A stretch of DNA of 36,868 nucleotides from Hyphococcus sp. (GCA_021776315.1 JAJFGD010000155.1:1-36868), one strand, 5' to 3'; shown: positions 18,424-26,788, counted from the first letter of the stretch. The notes: a model not told the origin generated them from the letters alone. Numbers and translations are program-made.

Positions 18424-19050
18424 ATGAATGATCCAAAACAGCCTCTAGACGGCACAGAACGCGATTTCCTTGTGGGACAAATGCTGATCGCGATGCCCAA
18501 TATGGGTGATCCGCGTTTTGAGCATTCCGTGATCTTTGTTTGCACCCATGACGAAGAACATGCGATGGGCGTCATCGTCAACAAACCCCTGGTGGATGTT
18601 GAGCTTTCCGATCTTCTGGCACAATTGGGAATTGAACCGGAAACCACCCCTGAGGAGACACCGGTTTTTTTCGGTGGCCCGGTGCAAACAGAACGGGGCG
18701 TCGTCCTCCATACGCTCGATTACACCCTGGATTCCACTATCAAGCTGGATGAGAATATTGGCCTTACAGCAACCAAAGACGTGTTGGTTGATATCGCAGG
18801 ACTTGAACCAAACCGGCCACCGCCACGACGGTATTTATTGGCCGTTGGCCACGCTGGTTGGGGTGCCGGTCAGCTCGAACAAGAAATAGCTATGAATGTC
18901 TGGGCGCACTGTTCCCCGGACGAAAAAATCATCTTCGACGGCGCTACGAGCGCATCATGGAAACATGCGCTGGCAAAGCTTGGCGTTACCGGTGCTATGC
19001 TTTCGCCGGAATGGGCGTCGCCGCGTCGCGACGATCAACCCTTAAATTAG
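18424..19050 (+). CDS. YqgE/AlgH family protein (UPF0301)
   Basis: About 208 residues. The signatures FLVGQMLIAMPNMGDPRFEHSVIF, here given in part as LIAMPNM and GDPRFEHSV, HAMGVIVNKPL, FFGGPVQTERG and LAVGHAGWGAGQLEQEI are those of the YqgE/AlgH family. The family was linked to alginate regulation in Pseudomonas, but its biochemical role remains unclear. The start is uncertain: ATG 18424 was chosen, while the in-frame ATG at 18400 would add eight residues; neither has a strong ribosome-binding site. It converges on the EAL gene with a 13-base gap. Confidence 0.9.
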   Translation: MNDPKQPLDGTERDFLVGQMLIAMPNMGDPRFEHSVIFVCTHDEEHAMGVIVNKPLVDVELSDLLAQLGIEPETTPEETPVFFGGPVQTERGVVLHTLDYTLDSTIKLDENIGLTATKDVLVDIAGLEPNRPPPRRYLLAVGHAGWGAGQLEQEIAMNVWAHCSPDEKIIFDGATSASWKHALAKLGVTGAMLSPEWASPRRDDQPLN

Positions 19051-19063
19051 ACTAAATCTACCC

Positions 19064-21208
19064 TTAGCGCGACGTGATACTGCCCCAACTCTGCCACCGC
19101 ATCGGGCGTTTCTCGTCGTCCGCATCCGAAGCAAGGTCTTTGGATGAATCAATCGCAAGATCGCTCTCCGTGACAGTATCTCCAGCCGCTTCTTTTGAGA
19201 TTTCATCCAGCTTGGCATCATCAGATGCATCATCTGACTTGGCCTCAACTTCTACAAGTGCATCCTTTTGGTCGGCCAGTTTTGGCGGCTCATCCACTTT
19301 TGCTGGTGCGGGTTTGCCCAGCGCGAATCCCTGACCATAAGCACACCCCAAGCGCGCAGCAGCCTTCGCTGCAGCTGTCGATTCCACACCTTCGATGATC
19401 ACCTTCAAGCCAAGATCTTTACCCAATGATGTTAGCGAGCGAACAATTTTCGACCCGTCGCCCCCTTTTTCCAGATCGACGGAGAATGACTTGTCAATCT
19501 TCAAATAGTCGAAGTCATATTTTCGTAAATTTGTAAGGCAAGTAAAGCCTGCGCCGAAATCATCAAATGCTAGCGATGCACCAGCATTCTTCAGCGCGCT
19601 AAAGATTTTGCTTGCGCTGCCATCGTCGGCAACCGCATCACCTTCTGTTAGCTCAAGAACCAATGAATGTTTTGGCAATGAAAACTCTTTCATTGTTTCC
19701 CGTACGGCTTTCAGAAAGCCATCAGCACTAATTTGCGCCCAAGAAACATTCATGGCCACGAATAGGCCTTTTTGTTTCTCCGTTTTTATTTTCTCAGAAA
19801 GAAATGCACCGGCTTCGCGCAACATTGTGATGGCTAGCGCATCACCTTTGCCGGCAGCTTCAGCATACCGAACAAATGTCTCCGGTCCCTCATCGGCACC
19901 ATCTTCTTGATCGCGCCAACGTGCCAATGCCTCGTATCCTGCAACCTTTTTGTTATCCAAGCCGACTATTGGCTGAAATGCAGCGACAATATCGCCGTTA
20001 TCAAACGCCTCAACAAACTTAGAGACACCTGCTGTAATTGCCATTGGTACGATAGCTGCCGCAGTCGCTTTTTGAAGTTTTACATCATCGGCAGCCGATT
20101 TGCCGAATGATTTTGCACTTGGTGCAACTGTCTCAATAAAGGCAACGAGCCGCTCCAGTTTACCATTGTCATCATGCGCTGCCCGCGCGCCGCGTAATCG
20201 AATTTGACGGCCATCAAACAATTTTAATGAAACGTCAAACGGACCGTCGATTGGCGAGAGCACATCCTTTTCGAAGCGTACAACATCTTCTTTGTGAATG
20301 AAATTTCGCAGAGCATCTGGTGTAAATGGCGCTGATGAATCGGCCCCAAGAAGCTTGGGTAGCGAATCTGTTTGATCAACACTGTCGCCGCTCCAATCCC
20401 AAGTTGCCACACCGGCATAATCAAGCACTCGCGCGAGTTGGCTATCAAGATCCAAATCATCACGATCAGCGGAACGATTGTCATGGTGAGAACGGTGATC
20501 TGGCGCGGCTGCAAAACTTTGCATCGGTTCGCCTAAGCCGGCACCCATTGATGAAGCGCGTGGCGGCACGCCTTCAGTTAAAGCAACCAAGCTGGCGGCC
20601 AACACACCAAATGTGAAAAGTGCATGAGGCAACAATGAAAATGTCGCTGCTTCAACACCAGCGAGCGGTCCGAAGAATGGAGCCAATGCGGCAATCGCAA
20701 CGCCCGGTAAAATTAGTCGCGCACCGCTGTCACCGCGAAACGCTTGCGTAATCGCAAGGATGATCGCGAAGCCACCAACACCAAAGACCGCCAGACGCAT
20801 TAACGGCGCGAGATCGATGCGATCGAAAAAATTTATCAGCCCCATTCCACCAATGATGAGCGCAGCGGTAAACATGATGCCACCAAGAAGCGGGTTGTAG
20901 CGTGCGGCACCCACCGACGCTGACAAAAATACAATTGCTGAGGCGGCAAAAATACCTTGTATCAACACCGTCATATCCGACGGCATCGATGCAAAAAATC
21001 CGAGCCAAGAAAATTCGAGGGCAGCAGCACCAGCAACCATCAACAGTGCACAGACAGCTAAACCACTTCGTCTAATCGCAGCATAACCCGCCAAAAATGC
21101 GGCCCCGATGATAAATGCGCCAGCGATCGCGCCGCGTCCCAGTTCTAAGGCAGGTGTGCCTGAAATGAGACCACCATCAGCTAACCCTGCCACCAGAATT
21201 TGTATCAT
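19064..21208 (-). CDS. Membrane-anchored EAL-domain protein (c-di-GMP phosphodiesterase)
   Basis: 714 residues. Residues 1-215 hold about seven membrane helices. A PAS-like segment follows at about 255-365 (VATWDWSGDSV, FIHKEDVVRFE). The EAL domain covers about 400-635: FQPIVG, EALARW (EAL at 426-428), the Asn in AMNVSW, LELTEGD, DDFGAG at 549-554, LKID, IIEGVES and YGQGFALGKP. The metal-binding and catalytic residues seem present, so hydrolysis of cyclic di-GMP to pGpG is likely. There is no GGDEF domain. The last 75 residues are an acidic Asp/Ser/Lys-rich tail. It probably couples a membrane signal to c-di-GMP breakdown; the signal is unknown. Confidence 0.93.
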   Translation of the reverse strand: MIQILVAGLADGGLISGTPALELGRGAIAGAFIIGAAFLAGYAAIRRSGLAVCALLMVAGAAALEFSWLGFFASMPSDMTVLIQGIFAASAIVFLSASVGAARYNPLLGGIMFTAALIIGGMGLINFFDRIDLAPLMRLAVFGVGGFAIILAITQAFRGDSGARLILPGVAIAALAPFFGPLAGVEAATFSLLPHALFTFGVLAASLVALTEGVPPRASSMGAGLGEPMQSFAAAPDHRSHHDNRSADRDDLDLDSQLARVLDYAGVATWDWSGDSVDQTDSLPKLLGADSSAPFTPDALRNFIHKEDVVRFEKDVLSPIDGPFDVSLKLFDGRQIRLRGARAAHDDNGKLERLVAFIETVAPSAKSFGKSAADDVKLQKATAAAIVPMAITAGVSKFVEAFDNGDIVAAFQPIVGLDNKKVAGYEALARWRDQEDGADEGPETFVRYAEAAGKGDALAITMLREAGAFLSEKIKTEKQKGLFVAMNVSWAQISADGFLKAVRETMKEFSLPKHSLVLELTEGDAVADDGSASKIFSALKNAGASLAFDDFGAGFTCLTNLRKYDFDYLKIDKSFSVDLEKGGDGSKIVRSLTSLGKDLGLKVIIEGVESTAAAKAAARLGCAYGQGFALGKPAPAKVDEPPKLADQKDALVEVEAKSDDASDDAKLDEISKEAAGDTVTESDLAIDSSKDLASDADDEKRPMRWQSWGSITSR

Positions 21209-21295
21209 GTTTTCCCCAACCCCTTGGTTTACTCACTGCTTCGACCTGAACCATTGAATTCAGAAGCACTGTTCAAAAAACGTACCCAAAACCAA

Positions 21296-21319
21296 CTTTG
21301 CGTTGCCCGCCGCGCAAAG
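21296..21319. other. Inverted repeat upstream of the EAL gene
   Basis: CTTTGCG (21296-21302) and CGCAAAG (21313-21319) form a perfect 7-bp stem with a 10-base loop, about 90 bases before the EAL start. TCAC-GTGA at 21360-21375 is a second, weaker one. This 230-base gap between the EAL and GNAT genes holds no gene; these may be regulatory or part of the GNAT 3' end. Confidence 0.3.
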
Positions 21320-21438
21320 GTTTGTTTTCGGTCCCAAAACCTAATCCCAGTAACTATAATCACGCGAGTGTGACATTATCGCAAGGGCGCGGACACGGAT
21401 GAGAGCGGTTTTTTTGCTCCATTTATCGCATTTCGCCA

Positions 21439-22038
21439 TTAACTTAAATTTCGACACCGATACGCTCGTGCTGTAATCGCAAAAAGATCATGATTCCGCC
21501 AGGCACCATTGATCTTCAAATAGTCTTGCGCATGACCTTCTAGCGCAAAACCACAGCCGGCGAGCAAGTGCTGGGATGCTGAATTCTCAGATTGGCACGC
21601 TGCCTCCACCCGATTGAGATTTAACCCATCAAAAGCATGGCCCAACAGTGCCTCGACCAATGCCTTACCCATTCCTTGGCGCGTGAAAGGCGCGCCTATC
21701 CAGTATCCAAGCGATCCTGCTCGGGCAGCGCCATAGCGGATATTGGTGAGGCTGAGACCACCGACCAGCGCATCATCTTCATTGCGAAAACAAAATAATG
21801 AAAGACCACTGGCCCGCCGCGCATCCCGCTCAAAATGGCGTAAACGTTGGCGAAAAGACGATAAAGTCAGATTTTCTGCAGTCCAGTCCTGCTCCCACCG
21901 CGTTAGATGGGCCTGACTGTCCTCTCTCAGAGACCGCCATGAATCGTAGTCGCTCAGCTGTGGTGACCGTAAATAAACGGGATCCCGCACCAAAATCGGG
22001 TCGAATGCAGACCGGTTCCTGGATTTGAGCAAAAACAT
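21439..22038 (-). CDS. GNAT N-acetyltransferase, RimJ/RimL type
   Basis: 199 residues. The N-terminal part (VYLRSPQLSDYDSWRSLR) and the acetyl-CoA loop GYWIGAPFTRQGMGKAL, followed by LNLNRVEAACQSEN and NSASQHLLAGCGFALEG, match the RimJ/RimL group that acetylates protein N-termini, classically those of ribosomal proteins. The exact substrate cannot be told from sequence. The gene lies on the same strand between the M16 peptidase and the EAL gene, an order I know from other alphaproteobacteria, but here cspA and a small gene are inserted on the opposite strand. Confidence 0.88.
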   Translation of the reverse strand: MFLLKSRNRSAFDPILVRDPVYLRSPQLSDYDSWRSLREDSQAHLTRWEQDWTAENLTLSSFRQRLRHFERDARRASGLSLFCFRNEDDALVGGLSLTNIRYGAARAGSLGYWIGAPFTRQGMGKALVEALLGHAFDGLNLNRVEAACQSENSASQHLLAGCGFALEGHAQDYLKINGAWRNHDLFAITARAYRCRNLS

Positions 22039-22112
22039 GGGCTTTTACGACTTTAGGGAAAGACCTGACGATCTTCACCAAAAATGGCCTGAAATGTCAA
22101 AAAGAGAGCCCA

Positions 22113-22146
22113 GTGCAATTTGGCGATTTAATCGCCAGAATTGCAC
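22113..22146. other. Strong orphan hairpin between the GNAT and cspA genes
   Basis: GTGCAATT then TGGCGAT (22113-22127) pairs with ATCGCCA (22131-22137) and AATTGCAC (22139-22146). That is a 15-bp stem with a 3-base loop and one bulged G at 22138. It is the most stable small stem I found in the window. It begins 75 bases from the GNAT start and 225 bases before cspA, so it cannot be the terminator of either. TTGACA (complement of 22095-22100) next to it could be a -35 box for the GNAT gene. Confidence 0.6.
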
Positions 22147-22181
22147 AAACTACCGAAAAAACTAGGAAAATTGGCACCGTA

Positions 22182-22340
22182 CCCCGCCGCAAAGCAGGGG
22201 AAAACCTTGCAATTTGTAGGTGTAAGGTCCATATGCCCATTGCACCAATGATTTAGAGCCGTCCAATAGGCCTCTGTTACAAGCTTACGAACCTCCAAGA
22301 CATCGGTTGCTTTTTATACGGGTAAGGCCATGCCTCACCC
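22182..22340 (+). promoter_or_regulatory. Structured leader region upstream of cspA
   Basis: Three further hairpins lie in series before cspA: CCCCGC/GCAGGGG at 22182-22200, GGTGTAA/TTGCACC at 22219-22246, and GGGTAAGGC/GCCTCACCC at 22320-22340. The last is only 19 bases before the ribosome-binding site. Long, temperature-sensitive leaders are known for cspA in E. coli, and this could be an analogue; that is inference. No open frame with coding character lies in the 332-base gap. Confidence 0.45.
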
Positions 22341-22370
22341 GTCAACGCCATGTCTTAAAAGGAGATCTCA

Positions 22371-22571
22371 ATGGCTACTGGAAAAGTGAAATGGTACAAT
22401 CCGCAAAAAGGCTTCGGCTTTATTGAGCCTTCAGCCGGCGGTAAGGACGTTTTTGTCCATGCCACAGCACTTGAAGCCGCGGGCATCCGCAGCCTCGATG
22501 ATGGTCAGGAAGTAAATTACGAACTGACTGAAGAGCGCGGTAAAGTTTCTGCGACTTCCCTGAAAGTCTAA
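22371..22571 (+). CDS. cspA: Cold-shock domain protein, CspA family
   Basis: 66 residues, a single cold-shock OB fold that binds single-stranded RNA and DNA. RNP1 is KGFGFI (residues 14-19) and RNP2 is DVFVHATAL. AAGGAG at 22359-22364 gives an excellent ribosome-binding site. It is followed by a strong hairpin and then a small basic protein. Several csp copies are usual in such genomes, so the symbol marks the family and not a proven orthologue. Confidence 0.95.
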   Translation: MATGKVKWYNPQKGFGFIEPSAGGKDVFVHATALEAAGIRSLDDGQEVNYELTEERGKVSATSLKV

Positions 22572-22590
22572 ATCAGACCCAGGATTAATT

Positions 22591-22618
22591 TTGCGGCGTG
22601 CGACAACGCACGCCGCAA
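22591..22618. terminator. Hairpin downstream of cspA
   Basis: A perfect 12-bp stem, TTGCGGCGTGCG (22591-22602) and CGCACGCCGCAA (22607-22618), with loop ACAA lies 20 bases after the cspA stop. Only a short TT follows, so it may act as a partial terminator or as a 3' stabiliser on a cspA-plus-downstream transcript. Confidence 0.7.
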
Positions 22619-22670
22619 TTCGGGTCGATCTTGTGATCTACCGCAATGCAACAATTCGAACCGGAGGTAA

Positions 22671-22871
22671 ATGATGACGTCATTAAGCAACAGCCAGCTC
22701 AAAGCACCGGCCGCAACCTCCCCCGCTAATCGTCGGGAAGAGCGCGAGCGTGCCGAAGCCGAAGCGCTGGCTCAAATCGCATCAACGCTACGCGAACGCC
22801 AAAACAAATCTCGCAAACTTCGCGAATTGCGCCTCGCGCAGTCCGCAAAGAAGTCTGCCAAAAAAAAATAA
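22671..22871 (+). CDS. Small basic protein of unknown function downstream of cspA
   Basis: 66 residues, rich in Arg, Lys, Glu and Ala. The middle (RREERERAEAEALAQ) is strongly helical, perhaps a short coiled coil, and the C-terminus is a Lys-rich tail (SAKKSAKKK). The tandem ATGs at 22671 and 22674 have GGAGG at 22663-22667 just before, so it is almost certainly translated. No Cys and no known motif are present. Nearness to cspA hints at a nucleic-acid or ribosome-linked role, but this is a guess. It could share the cspA transcript if the hairpin between them is leaky. Confidence 0.75.
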   Translation: MMTSLSNSQLKAPAATSPANRREERERAEAEALAQIASTLRERQNKSRKLRELRLAQSAKKSAKKK

Positions 22872-22900
22872 GCGCCGAGATGTCGCGAAAGCGACGCGCT
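22871..22900. terminator. GNRA-type hairpin between the small basic protein and M16 genes
   Basis: GTCGC-GAAA-GCGAC (22882-22895) is a perfect stem with a GAAA tetraloop, extended by AGCGC (22871-22875) with GCGCT (22896-22900) across a 6-base bulge. AAAATTT follows on the plus strand. It lies between convergent stops at 22871 and 22906, so it likely terminates one or both. Confidence 0.65.
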
Positions 22901-22905
22901 AAAAT

Positions 22906-24150
22906 TTAGCTAAACACATTCGCGACTCGGTCAGGTTCACCTGCGCCGACGATCGCTATGGAAAATGCGCCATCAAGGGCTCTGACGGCACAGCGTTTAA
23001 TATCCTCAATGGTTACCGCATTGAGGCGTGCCACCAATGCATCGGGCGACACAATTTCGCCAAAGGTGAAAAGTTGACCGGCATTCGCCTCGATGCGCGC
23101 GGCCGGCCCTTCCATACCCATCATCAAAGATGCGCGTAACAAGGCGCGCGTGCGATCTATTTCTATTTGCGTCACGGATGTTGCCATGGCCTCAATTTCT
23201 TGGCGGATCAATTTTGCCGCATCGACGGTTTGGCTTTCTTCTGCACCAAGATAAGCACCAACGAGCCCACACTCCTCATAGCCATCGGCAAATGCGTAGA
23301 CGGAATAGGCAAGTCCGCGTTCCTCCCGGATGGTCTGAAACAGTCGTGACGACATCCCACCGCCTAACGCATCAGCAAAAATACGGGTCGCAAAAAAATC
23401 ATCTGCACCCGATGCAACGCCCGGTAGTGCAATGGCTAAATGAGTTTGTTCAATATCGCGGGCATCATGCTCTACACCGCCAACAAAGCTAGGCGTTGAT
23501 CGGACGTTCGCACCCTCTCCCTCCGGCATATCATCAAACTGCGCTTTGACATGGGCGATCACCTGATCTGTCTCTACCTTCCCCGACACGGCGACGATCA
23601 TGGCCTCAGGTCGATAGTGGCGTTCCATAAACCCCCTTAAACTGTCAGGTGTTTGAGCGCGCACACTCCCAGGCGTCCCTAAAATCGGTCGTGCCAGCGG
23701 ATGGCCTTCCCAGGTTGCCGACTGCAATAACTCAAACACGACATCATCCGGTGTATCAGCAGCTTCGCCTATCTCCTGTACGACAACTTCTTTTTCTTTA
23801 GTGAGCTCATCGTCTCCGAAAGCCGGTTGGCGCAAAATGTCGCCAAGCATGTCAAACGCCAAAGGAACGTCATCTTTCAATACGCGGGCATAATATCCGG
23901 TACGTTGATGGCTAGTTGCCGCATTCAAATACCCACCGACAGATTCAATCTCCTCAGCGATCTGTCGCGCGCTACGACGCGCCGTTCCTTTAAATGCCAT
24001 ATGTTCAAGGAGATGGGCGATGCCATGTTCTTCGTTACGTTCATCCATAGAACCCGCATGAGCCCAAATGCCCAATGCTGCGGTTTCCAATGCTGGCATC
24101 GGATCAACCACAATGCGCAGTCCATTTTTGAGTTTTACAATATCAACCAT
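22906..24150 (-). CDS. M16 family zinc peptidase (processing-peptidase-like)
   Basis: 414 residues. The inverted zinc motif HLLEH is at residues 46-50 (IAHLLEHMAFKGT), and QEIGEAADTPDD carries the downstream Glu ligand; the GGGMSSRLFQTIREERGLAYSV stretch (short form GGGMSSRL) is the conserved C-terminal half. This is the catalytic subunit type related to mitochondrial processing peptidase. ATG 24150 was chosen because GGAG lies just before it; ATG 24165 is the alternative. Both lie inside the 3' end of thrC, whose TGA is at 24143-24145, so the two genes overlap and are probably coupled. That coupling matters because translation of thrC stops early here. Confidence 0.94.
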   Translation of the reverse strand: MVDIVKLKNGLRIVVDPMPALETAALGIWAHAGSMDERNEEHGIAHLLEHMAFKGTARRSARQIAEEIESVGGYLNAATSHQRTGYYARVLKDDVPLAFDMLGDILRQPAFGDDELTKEKEVVVQEIGEAADTPDDVVFELLQSATWEGHPLARPILGTPGSVRAQTPDSLRGFMERHYRPEAMIVAVSGKVETDQVIAHVKAQFDDMPEGEGANVRSTPSFVGGVEHDARDIEQTHLAIALPGVASGADDFFATRIFADALGGGMSSRLFQTIREERGLAYSVYAFADGYEECGLVGAYLGAEESQTVDAAKLIRQEIEAMATSVTQIEIDRTRALLRASLMMGMEGPAARIEANAGQLFTFGEIVSPDALVARLNAVTIEDIKRCAVRALDGAFSIAIVGAGEPDRVANVFS

Positions 24151-25546
24151 TGTAGTCTCCGCCATGACGTTCGCGCATGATTGACTTGATCGCCCTCGCA
24201 TCTGCTTTTGCATTCAACAAAAATTCAGGCCGCTCGAACAGGTTTGAATACCGGTTGGGCAAGCTTGGGTATCTCCCCGTGGCTTGTTCGACGGCATCAG
24301 GGAATTTTGCCGGATGCGCTGTCGACAATGTAATCACTTTACCAGTCAACGCCCCTTTCGATCGCAGTCGTCGCGCAGCAACCCGCGCCACCGCTGTGTG
24401 CGGATCAATCAAAGCGTTTTGCTCGTCAAAGTGTTGCTAAATTTCCGTAGCAGTTTGATCTTCGCTCGCGGCATAAGATTGAAAAGTCTCACCTATGCGG
24501 TCGCGTTCAGCAACGCTCAGGGTCATCGCTCCCTCACGTTGAAACGTCGACATCCGATCAATAAGTTCCTCATGGTCGCGATCCATGACTTCAAACAGGA
24601 GGCGTTCAAAGTTGCTCGCAACTTGGATGTCCATGGATGGTGAAGAGGTTTTGGCAACGCCTGATGGTTTGTAATCACCATGCTGAATGGCGCGGTGTAA
24701 AATATCATTACTATTCGTCGCCACGACGAGTTTTGATATTGGCAACCCTATTCGTTTGGCAGCATAACCGGCAAAAACATCCCCGAAATTCCCAGTTGGT
24801 ACAACAAAGCTAACCGGTCCGCCGACCGATGCTGTTGCCGTGAAATAGTAAACCATTTGCGCCGCAAGGCGGGCCCAGTTGATCGAATTGACCCCGCTCA
24901 ATTGCATTTCATCGACAAATACTGCGTCCGCAAAAAGTGATTTCACAATCGCCTGACAGTCGTCAAAGGATCCATCAACTGCAATATTGGTGACTTGCCC
25001 ACTTTCGACACAAGTCATGATCCGCCGCTGAACTTCGCTGACCCTGCCTTGCGGGTGCAGCACAACTACATTGACGCGCTTGCAATGCTTAAGGGCTTCA
25101 ATTGCCGCGGCCCCGGTATCACCAGAAGTTGCAACAACGATGGTGATGCGTTGGTTTCGACGCTCAAGCACATCGTCAAAGAGACGCCCAAGAATTTGCA
25201 TCGCAAAATCTTTGAACGCCAGTGTCGGCCCGTGATAAAGCTCAAGAATCCAATCCTCTTCGCCGACCTGAGTCAGTGGCGCAACATCGCCATGGTCGAA
25301 AGCACCGTATACGCCGCGTGCCATCTCAAGTAATTTTTCTCGGGAAAACGCCTCACCTGTAAACAGCGCCATGATAGTGGCAGCAACGTCAGCATATGCC
25401 TGGTCACGCATAGCCGTTAAATCATTTGCTGATAGCTGCGGCCAGGAAGTCGGCATAAAAAGTCCACCATCCCCGGCGAGCCCTTTTAGCAATACATCTT
25501 CGAAATTGGCGGAACCGGCAGCACCCCGGGTGGAAACATATTTCAT
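24143..25546 (-). pseudogene. thrC: Threonine synthase with an in-frame amber codon
   Basis: ThrC converts phosphohomoserine to threonine with PLP. The start MKYVSTRGAAG is canonical, the PLP lysine is in PTLAFKDFAMQ, and TSGDTGAAAIEALK is the phosphate-binding stretch. After codon 369 (ATEI) there is a TAG at 24437-24439. The same frame then goes on without a gap as QHFDEQNALIDPHTAVA, a standard ThrC sequence, up to a TGA at 24143-24145. The full frame is 468 codons, the usual length of the long ThrC type. There is no frameshift. So either one nonsense mutation has removed the last 97 residues, or the base is a sequence error, or the codon is read through. Confidence 0.93.
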
Positions 25547-25561
25547 AAATAATGATGTGGC

Positions 25562-26599
25562 CTAAAATGTTGCCCTGGGCAAACCGCAAATCAAAAACCT
25601 ATCATCATAGAGCCCGCCAATCAGTAATCGACGATCTGCATGGGCTGCAGCGGTTGAGGCTGAAAGCTCCTCGCCATCGTCGAGATAGACCGTTTGCGGT
25701 TTATCATCAGCGCCAATCTGGATGACTTGCGAAGGTGATAGTGATTCTGGGTTTTCCCGATGGATGGGTGTCGTCAGTGGTTTAGGTAGCGCGGCCACCC
25801 AAACCGTTCCGTTCTCATCCACAGTTAAATTGTCTGGTGATGCGTCGAGCTTTATCTCGCCAGCCGCGGCGAGCAAATTCGTCTCAACGTTTCGGTCAAA
25901 TAGTTTCACGCTTCTGCCAGCGGTTTCCGCGACATACAATCGCGTACCGTCCCGGCTGAGATCGATACCATTGGCAAAACGTAATCCGTCAGCCGCAACA
26001 CGCCATATAGTACCATCCGAGAAAAACACCTGACCGGATGCTGTTCGGGCCAAGAAATGAAACTCCCCCATCCGGGATGAGCGTCCTGGTCGGACATCAT
26101 TGGTGACATAAAAACTGCGGGGGCCAATTGCGACGACACTATTGGGGCTGGTCAGACGACGTTCCGAAACAGTTTCTAAATGGGTCAACACACCGTCATC
26201 AGCAACATCATACAATTCAATGCCGTTGACCGCCTGATTGACGACAAACAATCGTTGTACTTCTCCATCATCAAAGAAATCCATCCCGAAGGGTTCAAAT
26301 GCGGCCGGCTTCCCGTCCGTTCGGTCCCGCCAGGTTGCCTCATCAAGTGGGTTATCGATGTCAAAAATATGGATTGCGCCCCGCGATCCCCTCGAACGCC
26401 GATCCAAAGAGGAGATAAAGGCACGGGACCGGGGAGAATCAATCTGAATGTCTTCAGGACCGACGATGCCCCGGACAGGTGTGCATTGCCCGTCAAAAAC
26501 ATGGTCGACCTGGGCAAAATGGTTGAAAGACATAAGGTTGGCAACGACCACTGCGCCGATCAGCAGTAGCAAAACAGCAAAGAAACCAAAAATACGCAT
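25562..26599 (-). CDS. Paraoxonase/arylesterase-like six-bladed propeller protein
   Basis: 345 residues. An N-terminal hydrophobic segment (residues 4-22) is a membrane anchor or uncleaved signal. The rest is a SMP-30/paraoxonase-type propeller. The order PEDIQID, PFGMDFF, LTSPNSVVAIGPRSFYVTND, FANGIDLSRDG, LYVAETAG and ASPDNLTVDENG follows the calcium-binding and blade motifs of PON arylesterases (compare VAVGPEHFYGTND in PON1). The enzyme is therefore probably a periplasmic lactonase or arylesterase; its substrate is unknown. It lies 15 bases upstream of thrC on the same strand, so they may share a transcript. Confidence 0.82.
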   Translation of the reverse strand: MRIFGFFAVLLLLIGAVVVANLMSFNHFAQVDHVFDGQCTPVRGIVGPEDIQIDSPRSRAFISSLDRRSRGSRGAIHIFDIDNPLDEATWRDRTDGKPAAFEPFGMDFFDDGEVQRLFVVNQAVNGIELYDVADDGVLTHLETVSERRLTSPNSVVAIGPRSFYVTNDVRPGRSSRMGEFHFLARTASGQVFFSDGTIWRVAADGLRFANGIDLSRDGTRLYVAETAGRSVKLFDRNVETNLLAAAGEIKLDASPDNLTVDENGTVWVAALPKPLTTPIHRENPESLSPSQVIQIGADDKPQTVYLDDGEELSASTAAAHADRRLLIGGLYDDRFLICGLPRATF

Positions 26600-26716
26600 A
26601 CAAGGGATTTCAGGGGCTTTTAGGGGCGAGTGATACCGATGGAACTAGGCTATCACTGGGATTCCCAACCGGCTAGAGCCTAGTCGTCCAATTCTAATAA
26701 GGAACGGGGTTGCGAA

Positions 26717-26731
26717 GCGCCATCATGGCGC
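26717..26731. other. Short palindrome in the rpmE leader
   Basis: GCGCC-ATCAT-GGCGC is a perfect small palindrome 58 bases before the rpmE start. L31 leaders that bind ribosomal protein L31 are known in several phyla, but this stem is too short to claim such an element. Confidence 0.3.
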
Positions 26732-26788
26732 GTATATGCCGCGTCTTGAATTTAATCAGCCAATTTTGACCTAAAGAGCGCCGCTGTC

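Noticed and set aside
21395-21425. Rho-independent terminator with a T7 run near the GNAT stop
   Set aside because: The T-run lies in the loop of a 4-bp stem and on the wrong strand for the GNAT gene.
24143-24412. Separate small gene downstream of thrC
   Set aside because: It is in the same frame as thrC, begins at a non-AUG codon inside conserved ThrC sequence, and simply is the ThrC C-terminus after the TAG.
24437-24439. Pyrrolysine or genome-wide amber recoding
   Set aside because: Several neighbouring genes (topA, S9 peptidase, TetR, ribB) end at TAG in the expected place, and no pyl genes are in the window.
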